Assembly: GCA_022419385.1 (NCBI GenBank)
Contig: JAJUBI010000007.1
Span: 2,637,768-2,701,767 of the forward strand
DNA from: Paraconiothyrium sp. Pb-2020
Lineage: Eukaryota > Ascomycota > Dothideomycetes > Pleosporales > Didymosphaeriaceae
Direction: 5' to 3'
DNA: 64,000 nucleotides
The position numbers were made by a program, and so were the translations under genes. Positions 19,902 to 32,145 of this stretch are shown here, one piece after another (position 1 is the stretch's first letter; each line of letters opens with the position of its first letter). The notes beneath the pieces are model-generated. The model searched no databases, was not told where the DNA came from, and saw only the letters and a list, made by a program, of their open reading frames with translations.

Positions 19902-21729
19902 GTTGCTTGTTGACAAACGCTACTTTGGTAGGTGCGATATTCGAACGCGGAAGGAAGATTGTATAGCGATTGCCAACAAGGTAGTTGTACGGCAAGAAAA
20001 TCCGCATCGTGCAGGAAGAATGTACGGGAAGGAAAGAGCAGTGTGAATAAGTCGCAATCATTGTCGTACTATGTCTATGATTTGCAAAGGTGATGTGATA
20101 GAGAATGAACATGAACCTCTTTCATCAGCTTTAGCTGCGCGATCCCTTGCTATTCGTCAACTCTCATAGATTTGGTTCCATTTACTAGCACTTGCAACGC
20201 GATTGGTGTCAATACTCGATCGTGGTCAGTATTAGAAGATTATGGCTGCGTTGTCCCCTCCAAGAATTTTGATGTTACAAGTCCAAGCATATGCCCAGAC
20301 AAAGGCATCGTAGTCGTTTTTCCAAAGCTCCTCGGTGTAGCATTAGTGCCACTATATGGGGCAATCATGCGTGAGATCTCCTCGTGTGTATACTTCTGCT
20401 GACGAATTCTGAGCGGGCAGTCCAAGTGTAACTAAGACTATAACAAGCATCCTGGCGCAAACATTATAATGAAGCGACGTGTCTTTAAAAGTTCGCTGAG
20501 CTTTGTTTATATCGTAGATAGGTTGTGATACAGCTGGAAGTTGCGGGCCGAAAAGTTCCTCCTTTGTAGACAACGACTCGTTGTCTTGGAGTAACAGAGC
20601 CAAACACAAATGAACGTAGGTATTGGGATTGCGTCTGTTAGACTTGAGAGACTCTTTAACAATCTTTGAGTGGCCAGCTTTGAGGTCGGAAGTGTTCATT
20701 CTCCGTGAAGGCTATGATGACATGTACGTGTGATGCAATAAAGTATACGCGAAGACGATAGAGATTTAGCGTCTGCGGACGTCGAAAATCTCTAGGGGTA
20801 GTAAGGCACTCAGACTACAGATAATCCACAAGTCCTTTCATGAACAATGGTATTAATGCTGTGATGAGCACAGGGTGCGGCGGAACACACAATGTTTTTA
20901 GTGTTTACATTTGGAGCGAGAACGAATCCAGGCTTATTGACACGTGCCAGTGACAATGCAGCTCAGAGAGACATGTCTGTGGTCCGAGTTATCGCCAGAC
21001 AAGTATTCAGTCAAGGGGGAAGATCCTGTAGCAATAGGTACTTGCGATGTGACGAGAAACATATGTGAGTGCATCTAAGCTGACACTCGCTTGAGTAGAA
21101 TTTAGACCTGAACCGCCCCCATCTTGCTTCAGGTGTGGCTCCTTCTGCACAAATTACAAAGGAGGACTTTCTGCTTGGTAACGCATGAATACGAGGAACT
21201 TAACAAGTTCGGTGTATATGCGATTGGTTGAACGATTCCTTACTGTAGGTTCGCGGCGTAGTCGAGGCGGAGCCAATCAATACAGGCGGACATTGCCGGC
21301 ACGAACACAAGAGCCAGCAGTAACGAAAGGATATTCCGAGATGCAGAGAATGCAGACAATGAAAATACACACTCATCTACATAAATTCAGAAGCTTTTTG
21401 AAGGCATTGGTCAAAGGCAGTAGCGGTCACCACGATATACGCATAACGACTTGACTAGTATCACGGTAGTTGGAAGATCACCACAACATGTTCAGGATCA
21501 CCACGCAAGCAACTAATGATGCTATAAGCGAGTTCGCCCTGCTGCATGCCGCGGTCACCACCGAATCCTTCGGGCTCGACATGATGCTGTGGCATAACAG
21601 CCACCGAGCTGCTCCTCTATAAAGATAGTGATCTAGATCGGGTTCAATTCCAAACCACTCACTTTGCATTGTCGTGTGCGCACTAAGGGATTGGTTATTA
21701 TCAAAGCTTACCTATCTTATCCATCCAAC
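19902..21729. other. intergenic region, one doubtful frame
   Basis: About 1.8 kb, AT-richer than average. The minus-strand frame 20352-20699 begins with a true ATG and gives 115 residues with one possible hydrophobic helix (MLVIVLVTLGLP). It is followed in another frame by a ~60-codon open stretch ending near 20240, so a decayed or spliced gene is possible. No family is recognised. The rest holds nothing I can support. Confidence 0.35.
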
Positions 21730-22811
21730 ATGCCGACGATCGTAGGAAAAGAAGTTGGACCCATCGGTCTAGGCCTTATGGGTAATCAACGTCTCGGAAG
21801 ACGCGATGAACTCAGCTAATGTTCAGGAAGGTTTCACATGGCGTGCAAACCCCATTCCCACAGAGGAGGCCATCAAGGTGCTGAAGACAGCACTGGATAA
21901 TGGCGTGAATCTCTGGAATGGTGCCGAGTTCTACGGTCCAGCCGACAACAATAGCTTGACACTGTTGGAACAGTACTTTTCCAAATATCCCGAGGATGCA
22001 GAAAAGGTGGTACTGAGCATCAAAGGAGCTGCTGGTCCTCAAGGCATGACTCCAGATGGGTCGCCGGACGCAGTGAGAGCTTCAGTCGACAACTGCATCA
22101 ATTTGCTCAAAGGACGCAAGAAGATCGATCTTTTCGAACCTGGGCGCATTGATCCTGATACGCCTCTGGAGGTAACTCTGAACGTCTTGGAGAAGGAATA
22201 TGTGCAGGCTGGGAAGATCGGAGGTATTGGACTGTCGGAAGTCAAGGCTGCGACTATTCGTGAGGCCGCTAAGATTACCAAAGTCGCTTCAGTAGAAGCT
22301 GAGCTTTCTCTGTACGTGGATCAACTGTTTCTGTAGACTATTCGACACTGACTCTGATAGGTTTTCCACCGATATCTTCGAGAATGGAGTCGCGACTGCC
22401 ACTGTTGAACTGAACATTCCTCTCGTGGCGTACTCTCCTATGGGTAGAGGTTTTCTTACCGGGCAGTTCAAGACACTCGATGATGTTCCCAAAGACAGTC
22501 TTCTTCGACATTTTCCACGCTTCCAACCCGACACATTTCCCATCAACATTCAACTAGCCGAGCAAGTCGCTGAAATTGCCAAAGCAAAGGGCGTCACTCC
22601 TGCCCAGCTGGCTATTGGTTGGACGATCGCGAAAGGTAGCGGTTCGCCGGTTGTCATTCCTATTCCAGGAGCTACCACCTCTGAGCGAGTCGTGGAGAAT
22701 GCGAAGAAGGTTGATCTCACGGAGGATGAGTTGGTGGAGCTGCATGAAACGTTGAAGAAGTTCGACATCGCTGGGGGACGATATCCGGGGTTTGTGCCCG
22801 TTGAGGGCTGA
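21730..22811 (+). CDS. aldo/keto reductase, pyridoxal-reductase-like
   Basis: Exons 21730-21781, 21831-22311 and 22361-22811 give 327 residues. The first exon encodes only MPTIVGKEVGPIGLGLMG, and splicing to GFTWRANPIP yields the GLGLMGxTWR start of fungal NADP-dependent pyridoxal reductases (AKR8, Plr1-like). Downstream are GAEFYG with the probable catalytic Tyr, a SIKGA Lys region, the IGGIGLSE motif, AYSPMGRGFLTG, and the C-terminal IPIPGATTSERVVEN nucleotide-binding segment. The usual catalytic His position reads Arg in EPGRIDP, as I recall for other fungal members of this group. The likely reaction is pyridoxal to pyridoxine in vitamin B6 salvage; other carbonyl substrates are possible. 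Confidence 0.88.
21782..21830 (+). other. intron 1 of the aldo/keto reductase gene
   Basis: GTAATC...CAGGAAG, 49 bases. The AG six bases earlier (TTCAG) would break the frame, so the second AG is used. A GCTAAT branch element lies about 13 bases upstream. Confidence 0.72.
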
Positions 22812-24445
22812 GCGAGCTTAAGCATCTTCTCATGTGGACCTCACCTTTGATAGCTTTCCTCAATAACCACTTCCGTTCGACATAGAAATCATACAAAAAA
22901 CCTCTTCCAAAATGTGAACATTGCGGATACAGTAGCTTATCGCATTGGGCGCAACACAGGTTTCGGGTTATTTCGGAATCTATGGGGTGACTAGTCAATT
23001 GATAGGAAGACGACTCACGCGACCAACATATTATGGGTGAAGGGCCATCGAACTAGGCTGGAATAGTTGACTGATGCATACGCAGTAAAGCGGGATGCAA
23101 CGCCAAGGCATGAAGAGTTCCCGCATTGGCTGACGACGCAGCTCATGCGACGAGATGGGAGTCAAGTGCTTGAACAGCTGAGCGTGGGGTCTCTTTCTGG
23201 GGGAAGGCCACAGTATCAGACGTGGCTATCGCGTTTGGAGGCTGACTCGGAGTGGGAGGTACCCAATGGAACATAGGATACAATGACGACATAAGAACAT
23301 GTCGTGGCCGAAGAAGGAGCGAACGAGGGTCATCCGTGGTGTTGATGCTCGATCTTCAGTGCCTCAGACATGGAACGTGGCACAGAAGTATGCAGGAGCC
23401 GCTTGTGCCACAGAAAGGGGCCAGCTGCAGATAGGCATTCCCAGAGCACGAAGCGAATGTAGCAGTACAGCAGATATACAGATGGTGTTGCACGAAGAGG
23501 GCCGAACATTGGCGATGGGGAGGAGGACTGCCCATGGGGAGCTGAAATGTGCAATCTATCTCACGAACCCTTACGGAATGGTAGACGAACCCTGAGAGGA
23601 ACAAGCTAGCGCATTGCCGTATATGGCGTGGTGAAGCCAAGCTCAAACACAGGGTTCCCGGGTAGCGGCCGTTCAGTGCCCGCTGATTGGCGCCCCGCAC
23701 GAAACGCGCCGGAAATGGCGAGCCGCCCATCACGGGCAACTCCACGGCCAGGAGAGCGACAGTGCGGTTCGCCGTGCGTTCCTTATCACCACTCAGTCCC
23801 TCGTTGCGCCCGCCGCCAGCACGCAGACGCCAGCCTTGCAGCCGTTGTGCATCCGGGTCCTTTCCGTCCTTCCTTTGTGCCCATTGCGACACCCCTCCAT
23901 CGTGCCTTCCAGACGCTCCTTCGCGCCTGCCGCTACTTGTTCCTCCTCCAGGCCAATTGACCAGTGGACCGCGCCGCCGGCCTTCGCTCTTTGTATTCAC
24001 CGCGCGACAACAATAGGAACAGACCACGTCAACAGCGGGCCGCACATACTGTTATAACCTGTCTTTGTCCTCGGGAGCCGTCGTTCCGCTGTCGAAACAC
24101 TCAAGCATTGAGCGCCCCCGACAGCAGCTGCCCCGTCGCATCATGCGCAACACCTGCGCCTAGCCTCTCCGGAACCCCGTAGCATTCGCACGCCTGCGCC
24201 AGCTCTACGGCCTCGTTCTGTCTCCGCCTGTCTAAAGACTCACTCCCCTGTCGCTCATTTCTCCGCGTCGAGTGGTGCGCAGCCGGCCTGTCACCACACA
24301 CATCCCAACGGCATCCTCTGACCAACATCCCTTCCTTTCCTGAGCTCATCTGGCCTCGATGCTGGCATAGCTCTTTCCACTCCTTGAACCACAGCTGGAC
24401 TGCCCCGTTGAGCGGATATAGGATATAGTAATACAAGCAGCAATC
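22812..24445. other. long 5' region of the Kch1-like gene
   Basis: About 1.6 kb. The stretch 23600-24440 is GC-rich and pyrimidine-rich on the plus strand and has few stops in any frame, which produces long overlapping open frames on both strands (for example 23356-24045 minus) with no protein-like pattern. It is best read as promoter and 5' leader of the transporter gene. Confidence 0.5.
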
Positions 24446-26563
24446 ATGGGCTGCTGTGGAGACCGTGAGAAAGGCCTCACCGTCGCTGAGGAGCAGAAGT
24501 GGGACTACATTGTGCGTACAAAGCTCAACTGCGCCACCAGATAGCTCGCTAACCCTCACAGACTCTCTCTGACTTCAAGTCGTCATCCTGCCTTACGCCC
24601 TTGTCGTACGTTTGGTTGTGGATCCTCGTCATCATTTCGGGCGCCGTCTACGCTGCCGATGCCTTCACCGCCGTCAACCTTCTAGCCTTCAACAAATGGT
24701 CCAGCCAGGTCAAACCGAAGGTCGACTTCAACATTACGAAATGGATCTTTGCCGTCTGCATCATTGTCTCCTACGTTTTCTTGATCTACAGGTGGATTCG
24801 TGCAATCCGCGTCATCCGCTCTGGCGGAGTCGCCGAGTGTTATCTCGAGCCACTTGCCGCTATCTTCCAGAGTATGCGATTGACCAAGGAGGGGCAAGGA
24901 TGGCGCCGATTCTTGGTCTTCGCCGAGTTGACCAAGAGTAGGAAGGGCGTGGACTACATTGCCCTCTTTGTCTACTTCCAATTCAAAGGTAGCCTCCCAC
25001 CACCTTCGTCCACGGCCGTCTCTAATCTGTACAGGTGCTTTGATCATCATTTTGGCACAAGGCCCTCGTATTGCCATCAATGGCCTGACGCTGTGGGCCG
25101 TTATGCAAGCCCAGCTCATCCCTGAGGGAGAACACGCGGCACCTAAGGGAAAATCGCCTGTCGCACAGTTCTTTACCAACATTGAAACCATGGTCGAGCA
25201 AGGCAACAAGCAAGAGACCGTCATCTACTTCACGATGTTGTTCTCTTTGGTCATCTGGGTCATCGCGTTCCTGTCGCTGTTTTTCTCGGTTCTCTTCTAT
25301 GTATTCTTCCTTTGGCACTACGTCCCCAAGGCTGACGGCAGCCTTACACAATACTGCCGCAGAAAGATCGAAAGCCGTCTGGAGCGCATTGTGAGCAAGA
25401 AGATCAAGAAGGCTCTAGAAAAGCAAGACATGAAGCGCAAGAAGGAAGAGCGCGATGCATTGAAGAAAGGAGGCGCAGAGGCCCGCATGCCCACACTACC
25501 GAAGCTTGGTGGGATCGACGACGACACCTCATCCATCTACTCGGGTGTCACAGGCGTCACACGATCAGACACCATAAGCACTTCGACCACGCTTCCACCG
25601 TACTCCTCGAACCCCCCGTCCCGAACAAATACGATGAACACGATGAGCACGATGGGCACTATGAGAACGGCCGCCATGAAGCCAACTCTGCCCTCACTGT
25701 ACGAGAGGCCTGGACCCACGCGTTCTGATACTCAAGGCACTGCGACTAGCTTTGGTTCGAACGCTCCGCTCCTAGGCCAGGCTGGTGACATGGGGATGTC
25801 TTCTCCACTTCCTCCCATGCCTTCGCTGGACCCGCAAGCAGAGTACTTCTCTGGAGCACCCGGACCTCGACCGCCACCTAACGGCATGTCTGGGAGACCA
25901 TTCTCGCCAATGTCACAAGGTCGTGCATCGCCACACCCTCCCCGAAACATGCTTCCGCCCGTGGATACAAGTGTTGGAGCACGAGGCTCTCCTGCACCTC
26001 AAACGATGTCGGCCGATGTTTATGGCAACCGCGGCGTATCACCACCCCAGAACAACGCACCCTATCCCGGCCGTAGACCTGGTGCCTCACCTCTCGGTGG
26101 GCCGACCTTCTCTCCCTACAATAACCGTGGTCCCACCATGGGTCCGTCTTATGAGATGTCGCCGGTAGATCTCAACGCTACCGACAACACACTAGACTAT
26201 TACACTCAGGCCGGCGATTCAAATGACTACCAGCCACCCCAACTTCCTAGTTCCCTCCGGTCCGGCTCACCGGCACAGATGCAGAGTGCTGGACCACCCA
26301 GAGTAGGCACCGCTCCACCTTCGCGATCGGGCACTGCTCCGCCGTCAAATCCTCGTGCTGGAGTGCCCGCTACGTTGCAATCTGCTATCCAACGACGCGA
26401 AGCATCCCAGCCTCTTCCTAACCGAGGTATGCCTATGCAGCAACAGCAACGTAGTGCTACCGCCCCCCTTGGACCACCACAATGGGCACCACGGTCAGAT
26501 GCAGAGCCGATGCCTAGGAGTAACACGACCGGACCAGGACCCCAGGGCTACCGCCCTTACTAA
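24446..26563 (+). CDS. Kch1/Prm6-type low-affinity potassium transporter
   Basis: Exons 24446-24511, 24562-24988 and 25035-26563 give 673 residues. The N-terminal ~300 residues match the fungal Kch1/Prm6 family: helices at LSYVWLWILVIISGAVYAADAF, WIFAVCIIVSYVFLIYRWI, the FQFKGALIIILAQGPR segment built across intron 2, and FTMLFSLVIWVIAFLSLFFSVLFYVFFLWHY. A CRRKIESRL amphipathic Lys-rich helix follows. In yeast these proteins carry K+ influx linked to the pheromone response and calcium signalling. The protein begins MGCC, a possible N-myristoylation and palmitoylation site. The C-terminal ~320 residues are a disordered Pro/Ser/Thr/Gly/Met tail, far longer than in yeast. A pyrimidine-rich leader precedes the ATG. 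Confidence 0.9.
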
Positions 26564-29500
26564 GCACCATAACTCTGTTTCGCCTCCACTGCATTCGTTG
26601 AAAGCATTGCCCGATGGCCAATACGATACCAGAAGCAGCTCCTTGTCATGGCGCTGATTTCCTTTTTTTTTTGTATGCATATCTGTGCATTTCCCGGCGT
26701 TCGATTCTCATCCTCGAAGGACGCCCCACTTTGTGTCTGCGACTACTACATACCTTTATATATATTGCGACGACATCTTCTTGATGAGACGATGGGAGGT
26801 TTGACGATTTGAATACTACTTTGTTCGAGATACCCCTTCGCCGCTGGCCTCGAGCGTCCATTCGCTTTGCCACTGGTTGGGGAAAACACCTTTTTCGATA
26901 TGGAGAGATGACTTGGAGGATGAAGAAGGAAGCTCGCATGTATGGCATTTGCATGGCGAACGGGTTATGTAGAGAAGCTTTCGGAGAGCAATCAAATTTT
27001 TGTGCGTTTCCACACGATGTTATGTTTGGAAAGTGGTCTTGTGAAGGGGTGACGTGGTGTTGTGAGCTGGTTGACCCACCTTTGGTCTTACTCGTAAGCG
27101 GTGACGAACTGGTAGATAATAAGCCACTGTGCATGCGTGGCCACCGTCTAGATGCCGAGTATAGGCACTGAGCAGGTGACTCTCATCCGAGCCTCTTGTC
27201 CTGTTTTCTTGCGAGACAACGGGCAGACCCCAGCACGCTTCTATCTCTGCGTAAGGCTAGACCACTCACGTAACAATTTGTCGCCGTCTAGGTAGCTTCG
27301 ACATGAAGTGGTGCTGCCGACCTAGGTAGCTGTGAACGCGCAATCCAATATCGTGTGAGTGATAGTGGGCTTCGGCTATCTCAGGCCTGCGCGCAGCTTC
27401 AGACGGCGAGGCATCAGGAACGCAGAGCCCCAAGATCGTGCGGTTAACTGCATTACAAGAATAGTCACTCTCGGACAATTGTATACTGCATCCACTGCGT
27501 TCGGCAGCACAACTTGTAGCACATGCCACGGCCTATATTAGATAGACGAATCTACTCTCCGGTCTCAAAGGTCGACCTAGTCTCTATCTGCAGCACAGCA
27601 ATCTCTCGAAACAAAGTATAGCAGGTCAGATCCTTCCGCAGGAGCACGTGTGAGTCTTGCAAACGGCATTGAACGGAACATGCGACATCTGCACGGCTAC
27701 TCCGTGAATGACATACCGCCTAGTTCACATGTCCAGATGTAGGCTGCTAGCCTCCTAGCGGTCATTTTGCGTGGCGCGGTTCACAAAATAGGAAGTCATG
27801 CTACAGATACATGGAAGAAGTAGGAAGTAGATGCATGGATTCGGCGTCGGAGTTCCGATGGGAGGCTTGGGCTTAGGGTGGCGGATCATTCTGGAAACAC
27901 GTTTCGACGACGGAGACGACGTGATAGGCGAGAGTGTAAACAAAACGAAGGAACGATGATCTATGTGCGAACGAAGTGAAAGGTTGTTTGTGCTAGTCGT
28001 AGGATCGACAAGCTTGGCCTGTGGAGATGGATCTGGAGTGCGTTAGTGGTCCTATTGCAGGTGAAGAATGCTTCGTAGAGCGAGCCATGATCTTACACGT
28101 CAGCTTGAAGCAGCTTTTTCGGATGGCTAGTCACAATCAGTAACAACAAAGGTGTGTACCCATGTTGTGAAGTACGTTCACCTCTCATCGCACCAAGATA
28201 GTCGCGCAGCTTACCGCATACACCACCCTCCCTCTGGTCCAATCGATCGTAAACCTATCCTACTTCAGCTGATATTGATCCGGAAATAGCGCACAACCAC
28301 ATGCCTTCGGCCTCAGTTCCGACGTCTCTCACAGCGGACTCCGCGCGCGCGTCCTATGTTTCGAAACAGCTGCAGGCCGCAGATCATCCGCACCATCCAT
28401 GCGTGACCTGCTGAACGAGTGTTCGCGCCAAACACATCAACGTGTCGCAGCATAACACTGTGCCCCGCGTTAAGTTGCGCAAAAACCTACTCTACGAATG
28501 TAGGCTGTGCGTGAATTAGGCGGACACCGTTGGAGTCGTTGTCCTGAGTAGCGGATGCAGTGATTCTTAGACAACTTCTGCCGAGCGAACAAGGTTCCGA
28601 ACGATCGCTGCAGAGCCTCAATCTTGAGACGAGATCTTCAGGCACGAAAACGAGACGTCGCACCTGGCACCTGTAAGCTGTGGCTGACGACGAAAGAGGG
28701 AAGACCATTGCAAGCCCTACGTGGCAGCACAGATAAGCGCGACACCACCCGTATTGTGTATCCTGGGCGTCAAATCGCGTGTAACGCTTGAATGGCTGAA
28801 GCAAGTACACGCATCTCATGATGAATGCAAGTACTGTAGCACCAAGCGACCCGTACTCGAGTATCAACCTGTGCGCATTCGCGTACTCAGCGGCGTAGCA
28901 CCGACCGGCGTGTTCTCTTACATCGCAACGCCCTCGGCGCTCGGGGACAAGCGACATGACTACAGTAAGCGGGCGGATGAGCATCTACCGCTTCGTACAT
29001 TACTCTAACCTGGCATATCCCAGCTTTAATCGGAGTACCGGAGCATGGCTTCTCATGTAGGCTTCATCTCCCTTCCTCCAGCACGTTTCCAGGTAACCCA
29101 TAGTGTGCTATTTCGGCCATGTGGAGTCGCATTACACACAGAGTATTGCATGACATCATGCTCCGGTCGATCATATTGACGATATCGATAGGCGGGCATG
29201 TATCGATAAGCGGGAATACCGGTTTCTGATTGCGTAGAACGTTCGGAGAAAGGCTGACGGTTGTTGAATGGTGGCTTTTCGGGCGTTGGCTGATATGCAG
29301 CCGTGCCGTGTGCGGGTTCGGGAAGAACGATCACGGCAGTTTTACCACGTCTCTTCGAATCGCAGTACTTTCGCTTGAAAGACGGTAGAAGGGTAGGCCA
29401 CCTCGGTCGACTTCTCTTCGCGGCGCGTAGTTGAAGGTCCAGAATGTCGCGTGCGCGTACTTCTCGCGACGACACAACGTGCAACCCACAAATCCACAAT

Positions 29501-31069
29501 CTAATGCAGCAAAGAAAAACTTGACCACGCAAGGTGAATTCCGAGATTGCAGTCACCGGTTTGCCTGCCAGTGAGGATGCGAGAAAAGTCTTGAACAGAT
29601 TTTGGTCAACTCCTTGCCGTGGCTGCATGATAGCGTACCATCTTATCAAGCACACGTCGGTCCTACTCCAAGCAGTTCCCCAACAACCAACGGTCGGGCT
29701 CCACGTTCGACGGCTTACAGCGTGGTATAGGTCTGGGCTCTGTCCATGTGGATGTTTGTGTGTTGTGCCTGGCTCCGACTGGATGGCGAAATGCACCGTT
29801 CCTTGCAGCGACCCGCAAGGCGGCGTGAGCCCACGTTACGATGGCAATCAACTGGGTCCCTGGGAGACAGGGCTGCATCTGCTCACAGGTGTGTGATGTA
29901 AGATGTGAAAGAAATAGCTCACCCGCAGACGGGCTGCAGCGTGTAAGAACGGCGGTGGGCGAAGTAGCCTTCTGCGCGGATGCAAGTTATGCGCATCGCA
30001 ATTCGACGTAGGCGACATGGCCAGACGTCCAGAGTGCGCACAGTCGGCGCCACGGCTTCACCCACCTGGACGCAAAACGTGAAAGCGGCGTCCTTGGTTC
30101 GCACGCACGCATAGGCTGATGCAAACAAGTAGAAAAGTTTGCCGAGCGCTTCAATGTCGAGAGGACGTGTTCTGGAAGACGCAGCGTCTCCACTCGTTTC
30201 GCGGCGAGAAGAAAACGGCGGGTGGCAGCGTGCTGCTCGACCCAATTGCAGTGCCGCACTCCCCACAAAGCGCAAATCTTCATTGCGCGTCCATAGAAAC
30301 CGCTGGCCCGAATGCTATTGGTCAATCTCCTCTGGCGAAAGGAGGTGGGGCTGGTGAGTGCGCTGGTGACAGGCGCGGCGTCGACGGGCGATGCGAGCGT
30401 TGTGAGTGCCAGCATCCACAGCACCCCACCCTCGTCGGCGGTGAGGCTCGACAAACGCGCGACGGGTGCATCAGCAAACGGGTCGCGCGCACGGGGTGGT
30501 GACGATGTCTGGGCAGGCTGTTGGAGGTGCAGTCGAGCGCTGGGGCGTCCCTTCACAGGAGTCGAAACGTCGGAGCCGCGCCGCTCAGGTACACCAATGG
30601 CGCCGTTGATTAAATCCAGGCACGGGTTCCCATTGGCAGCGCAGGTGAGCGCCGCGGTGATTGTCGCTGCGGAAGGTAAGGCGCGTTGCCGGTTCGGGCG
30701 TGGCGCAAGACACGGGAGATGAGGAGCCATCGTCGAGACAGGGCCCCCAGTCCGTCTCCGTTGGCGGCGGGCGGCCCACACACACAGACCAGTGCTCCTG
30801 AGTCCAGCCGGCTGAGTGCCTCAAAGGATCCTGCGTCTCGCCGCTCTTTGTTTCCTTGTCTCCCCGTTCCTCCGCAGGTTCTTATTGTGACCTAGTCCCC
30901 TCGTTTTTGACAATCCAACAATCGCGCGTTCACTCATTCACGCAGCGGTCCACCAATTCACCCCAGTCACTCTTTGAAGTCGCACGCACATATCTCGACG
31001 ACCTGCACTCCCACGATCTAACGACCGCACCACACACATTTGCAAAGCATACTCGTCCCCATCAACAAC
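26564..31069. other. long gene-poor region
   Basis: About 4.5 kb without a gene I can support. It starts with the transporter's 3' UTR, including a T10 run near 26662. Open frames such as 29053-29796 and 29987-30781 (both minus, 247 and 264 codons) lack ATG starts at their ends, lack family resemblance and overlap frames on the other strand. Two tandem similar bits (PAYRYMPAYRY in the first) are the only internal structure. The stretch 30000-30800 is GC-rich. The last ~200 bases are C/A-rich, as expected of the leader of a highly expressed fungal gene. Confidence 0.45.
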
Positions 31070-32145
31070 ATGCGTTACCAATCTGCCTTGGTGCTGAGCA
31101 CCCTCGCCGTCGGCCAGGCCGCCGCCTCGGGCAACCTTCGCCATGCCAGCTTCCACAAGCGACAGTGAGTAATCCCATCGTCATGACTTGTCGCTGGCGC
31201 ATGCTGACATCTTGAAGCGACGTAAAGCGCGACGCCCAGGACGTCGACTGGAACAACGTTGCCCTTGACCTCAGCGGTGTCGACTGGAGCAAGGTTGACT
31301 ACGGCAACGGTGCCGCCTCCTCCTCTGCCGCCGCTCCTACTCCTGCCGCTGAGACTCCTGCCTCCTCGCAGCCCGAGGTCGTCGCTACCGCCGCCGCTGC
31401 TGAGCCCTCCGCTGCTGACGCACCCTCGTCCACCGAGGCCGCGGGCCCTGCTGCCACCTCTGCGTCCGCTTCCTCTGACGCTGATGGTGTCCTCGGCGAT
31501 ATCCTCAGTGGCATCGAGAGCCTCGCCACGAAGCTCGGAGCCCAGCTCGGTGTCAACTCCGAGACCGACAACGGACAGATCTGGATCGGTGGTGACGGCA
31601 AGCACTCTGCCACCTTCACCAACGGCGCTGACAAGGACGCCATGGTCTGGTGCTGGGGCAAGTCCACCATGTGGATCAACGCCAACCAGCCCGTCATCTC
31701 CATCAAGCTCGCTGCTGGCGAGACCCAGAAGCTCTCTGTTGCTGATGGCTTCTCCGGCGGCTGCGGTGCTTCCTTCGACGACTCTGACCTGTACATGGGT
31801 CTCCTGAACGAGTCCATCCTCGAGTTCACCTTCGGCTCCGGAGCTAACGGCTGCTTCGATATCTCCCGTGAGATCAACATGAAGGGCATCCAACTCACCG
31901 CCAAGGGTTCCAAGTGCACCAGCGGCTTGGACGGAAGCTCCAACTCGTGCACTTTCGTCTGCACTGACTCCAGCGCCACCAGGTGCGGCTCCGGTGGCGG
32001 TGACTACACCATCGATGTCGGTACCTCTACCGATGGACCCTGCATGGTCGGCAAGGACCCCTTCACTGGTGACGCTTCCGGTGGATGCCAGATGGCTGAC
32101 GACGGTGAGCACCTCGAGGTTACCATCCACGGTTCCCGATGGTAA
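31070..32145 (+). CDS. secreted Asp f 4-like protein
   Basis: Exons 31070-31164 and 31218-32145 (intron GTGAGT...CTTGAAG) give 340 residues. It opens with a signal peptide (RYQSALVLSTLAVGQAAA), a possible Kex2-type site (FHKR and VKRD), and repeated short VDW/VDY motifs. A low-complexity Ala/Ser/Pro/Thr stalk of ~70 residues follows, then a ~200-residue Cys-containing domain. That domain has IWIGGDGKHSATFTNGA, MVWCWG, NANQPVISI, FDISREINMKG and CTFVC, the pattern of the Aspergillus allergen Asp f 4 family. These are secreted or wall-associated proteins of unknown activity. Strong GC-ending codon bias suggests high expression; it also creates a long antisense open frame that should be ignored. 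Confidence 0.85.
31165..31217 (+). other. intron in the Asp f 4-like gene
   Basis: GTGAGT...ATCTTGAAG, 53 bases, phase 2, with a GCTGAC branch-like element about 10 bases before the acceptor. It restores the frame of the downstream domain. Confidence 0.75.

Noticed and set aside
23356..24045. 229-codon minus-strand frame and three plus-strand frames in the same place
   Set aside because: Several frames are open at once because the stretch is GC-rich; it fits a promoter/leader of the Kch1-like gene better.
29053..29796. 247-codon minus-strand frame
   Set aside because: The frame opens at GTG, the first ATG is internal, splice signals are unclear and no family is recognised. Kept only as part of the gene-poor region.
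29987..30781. 264-codon minus-strand frame
   Set aside because: GC-rich stretch open on both strands; the product is Arg/Ala/Pro-rich without pattern.
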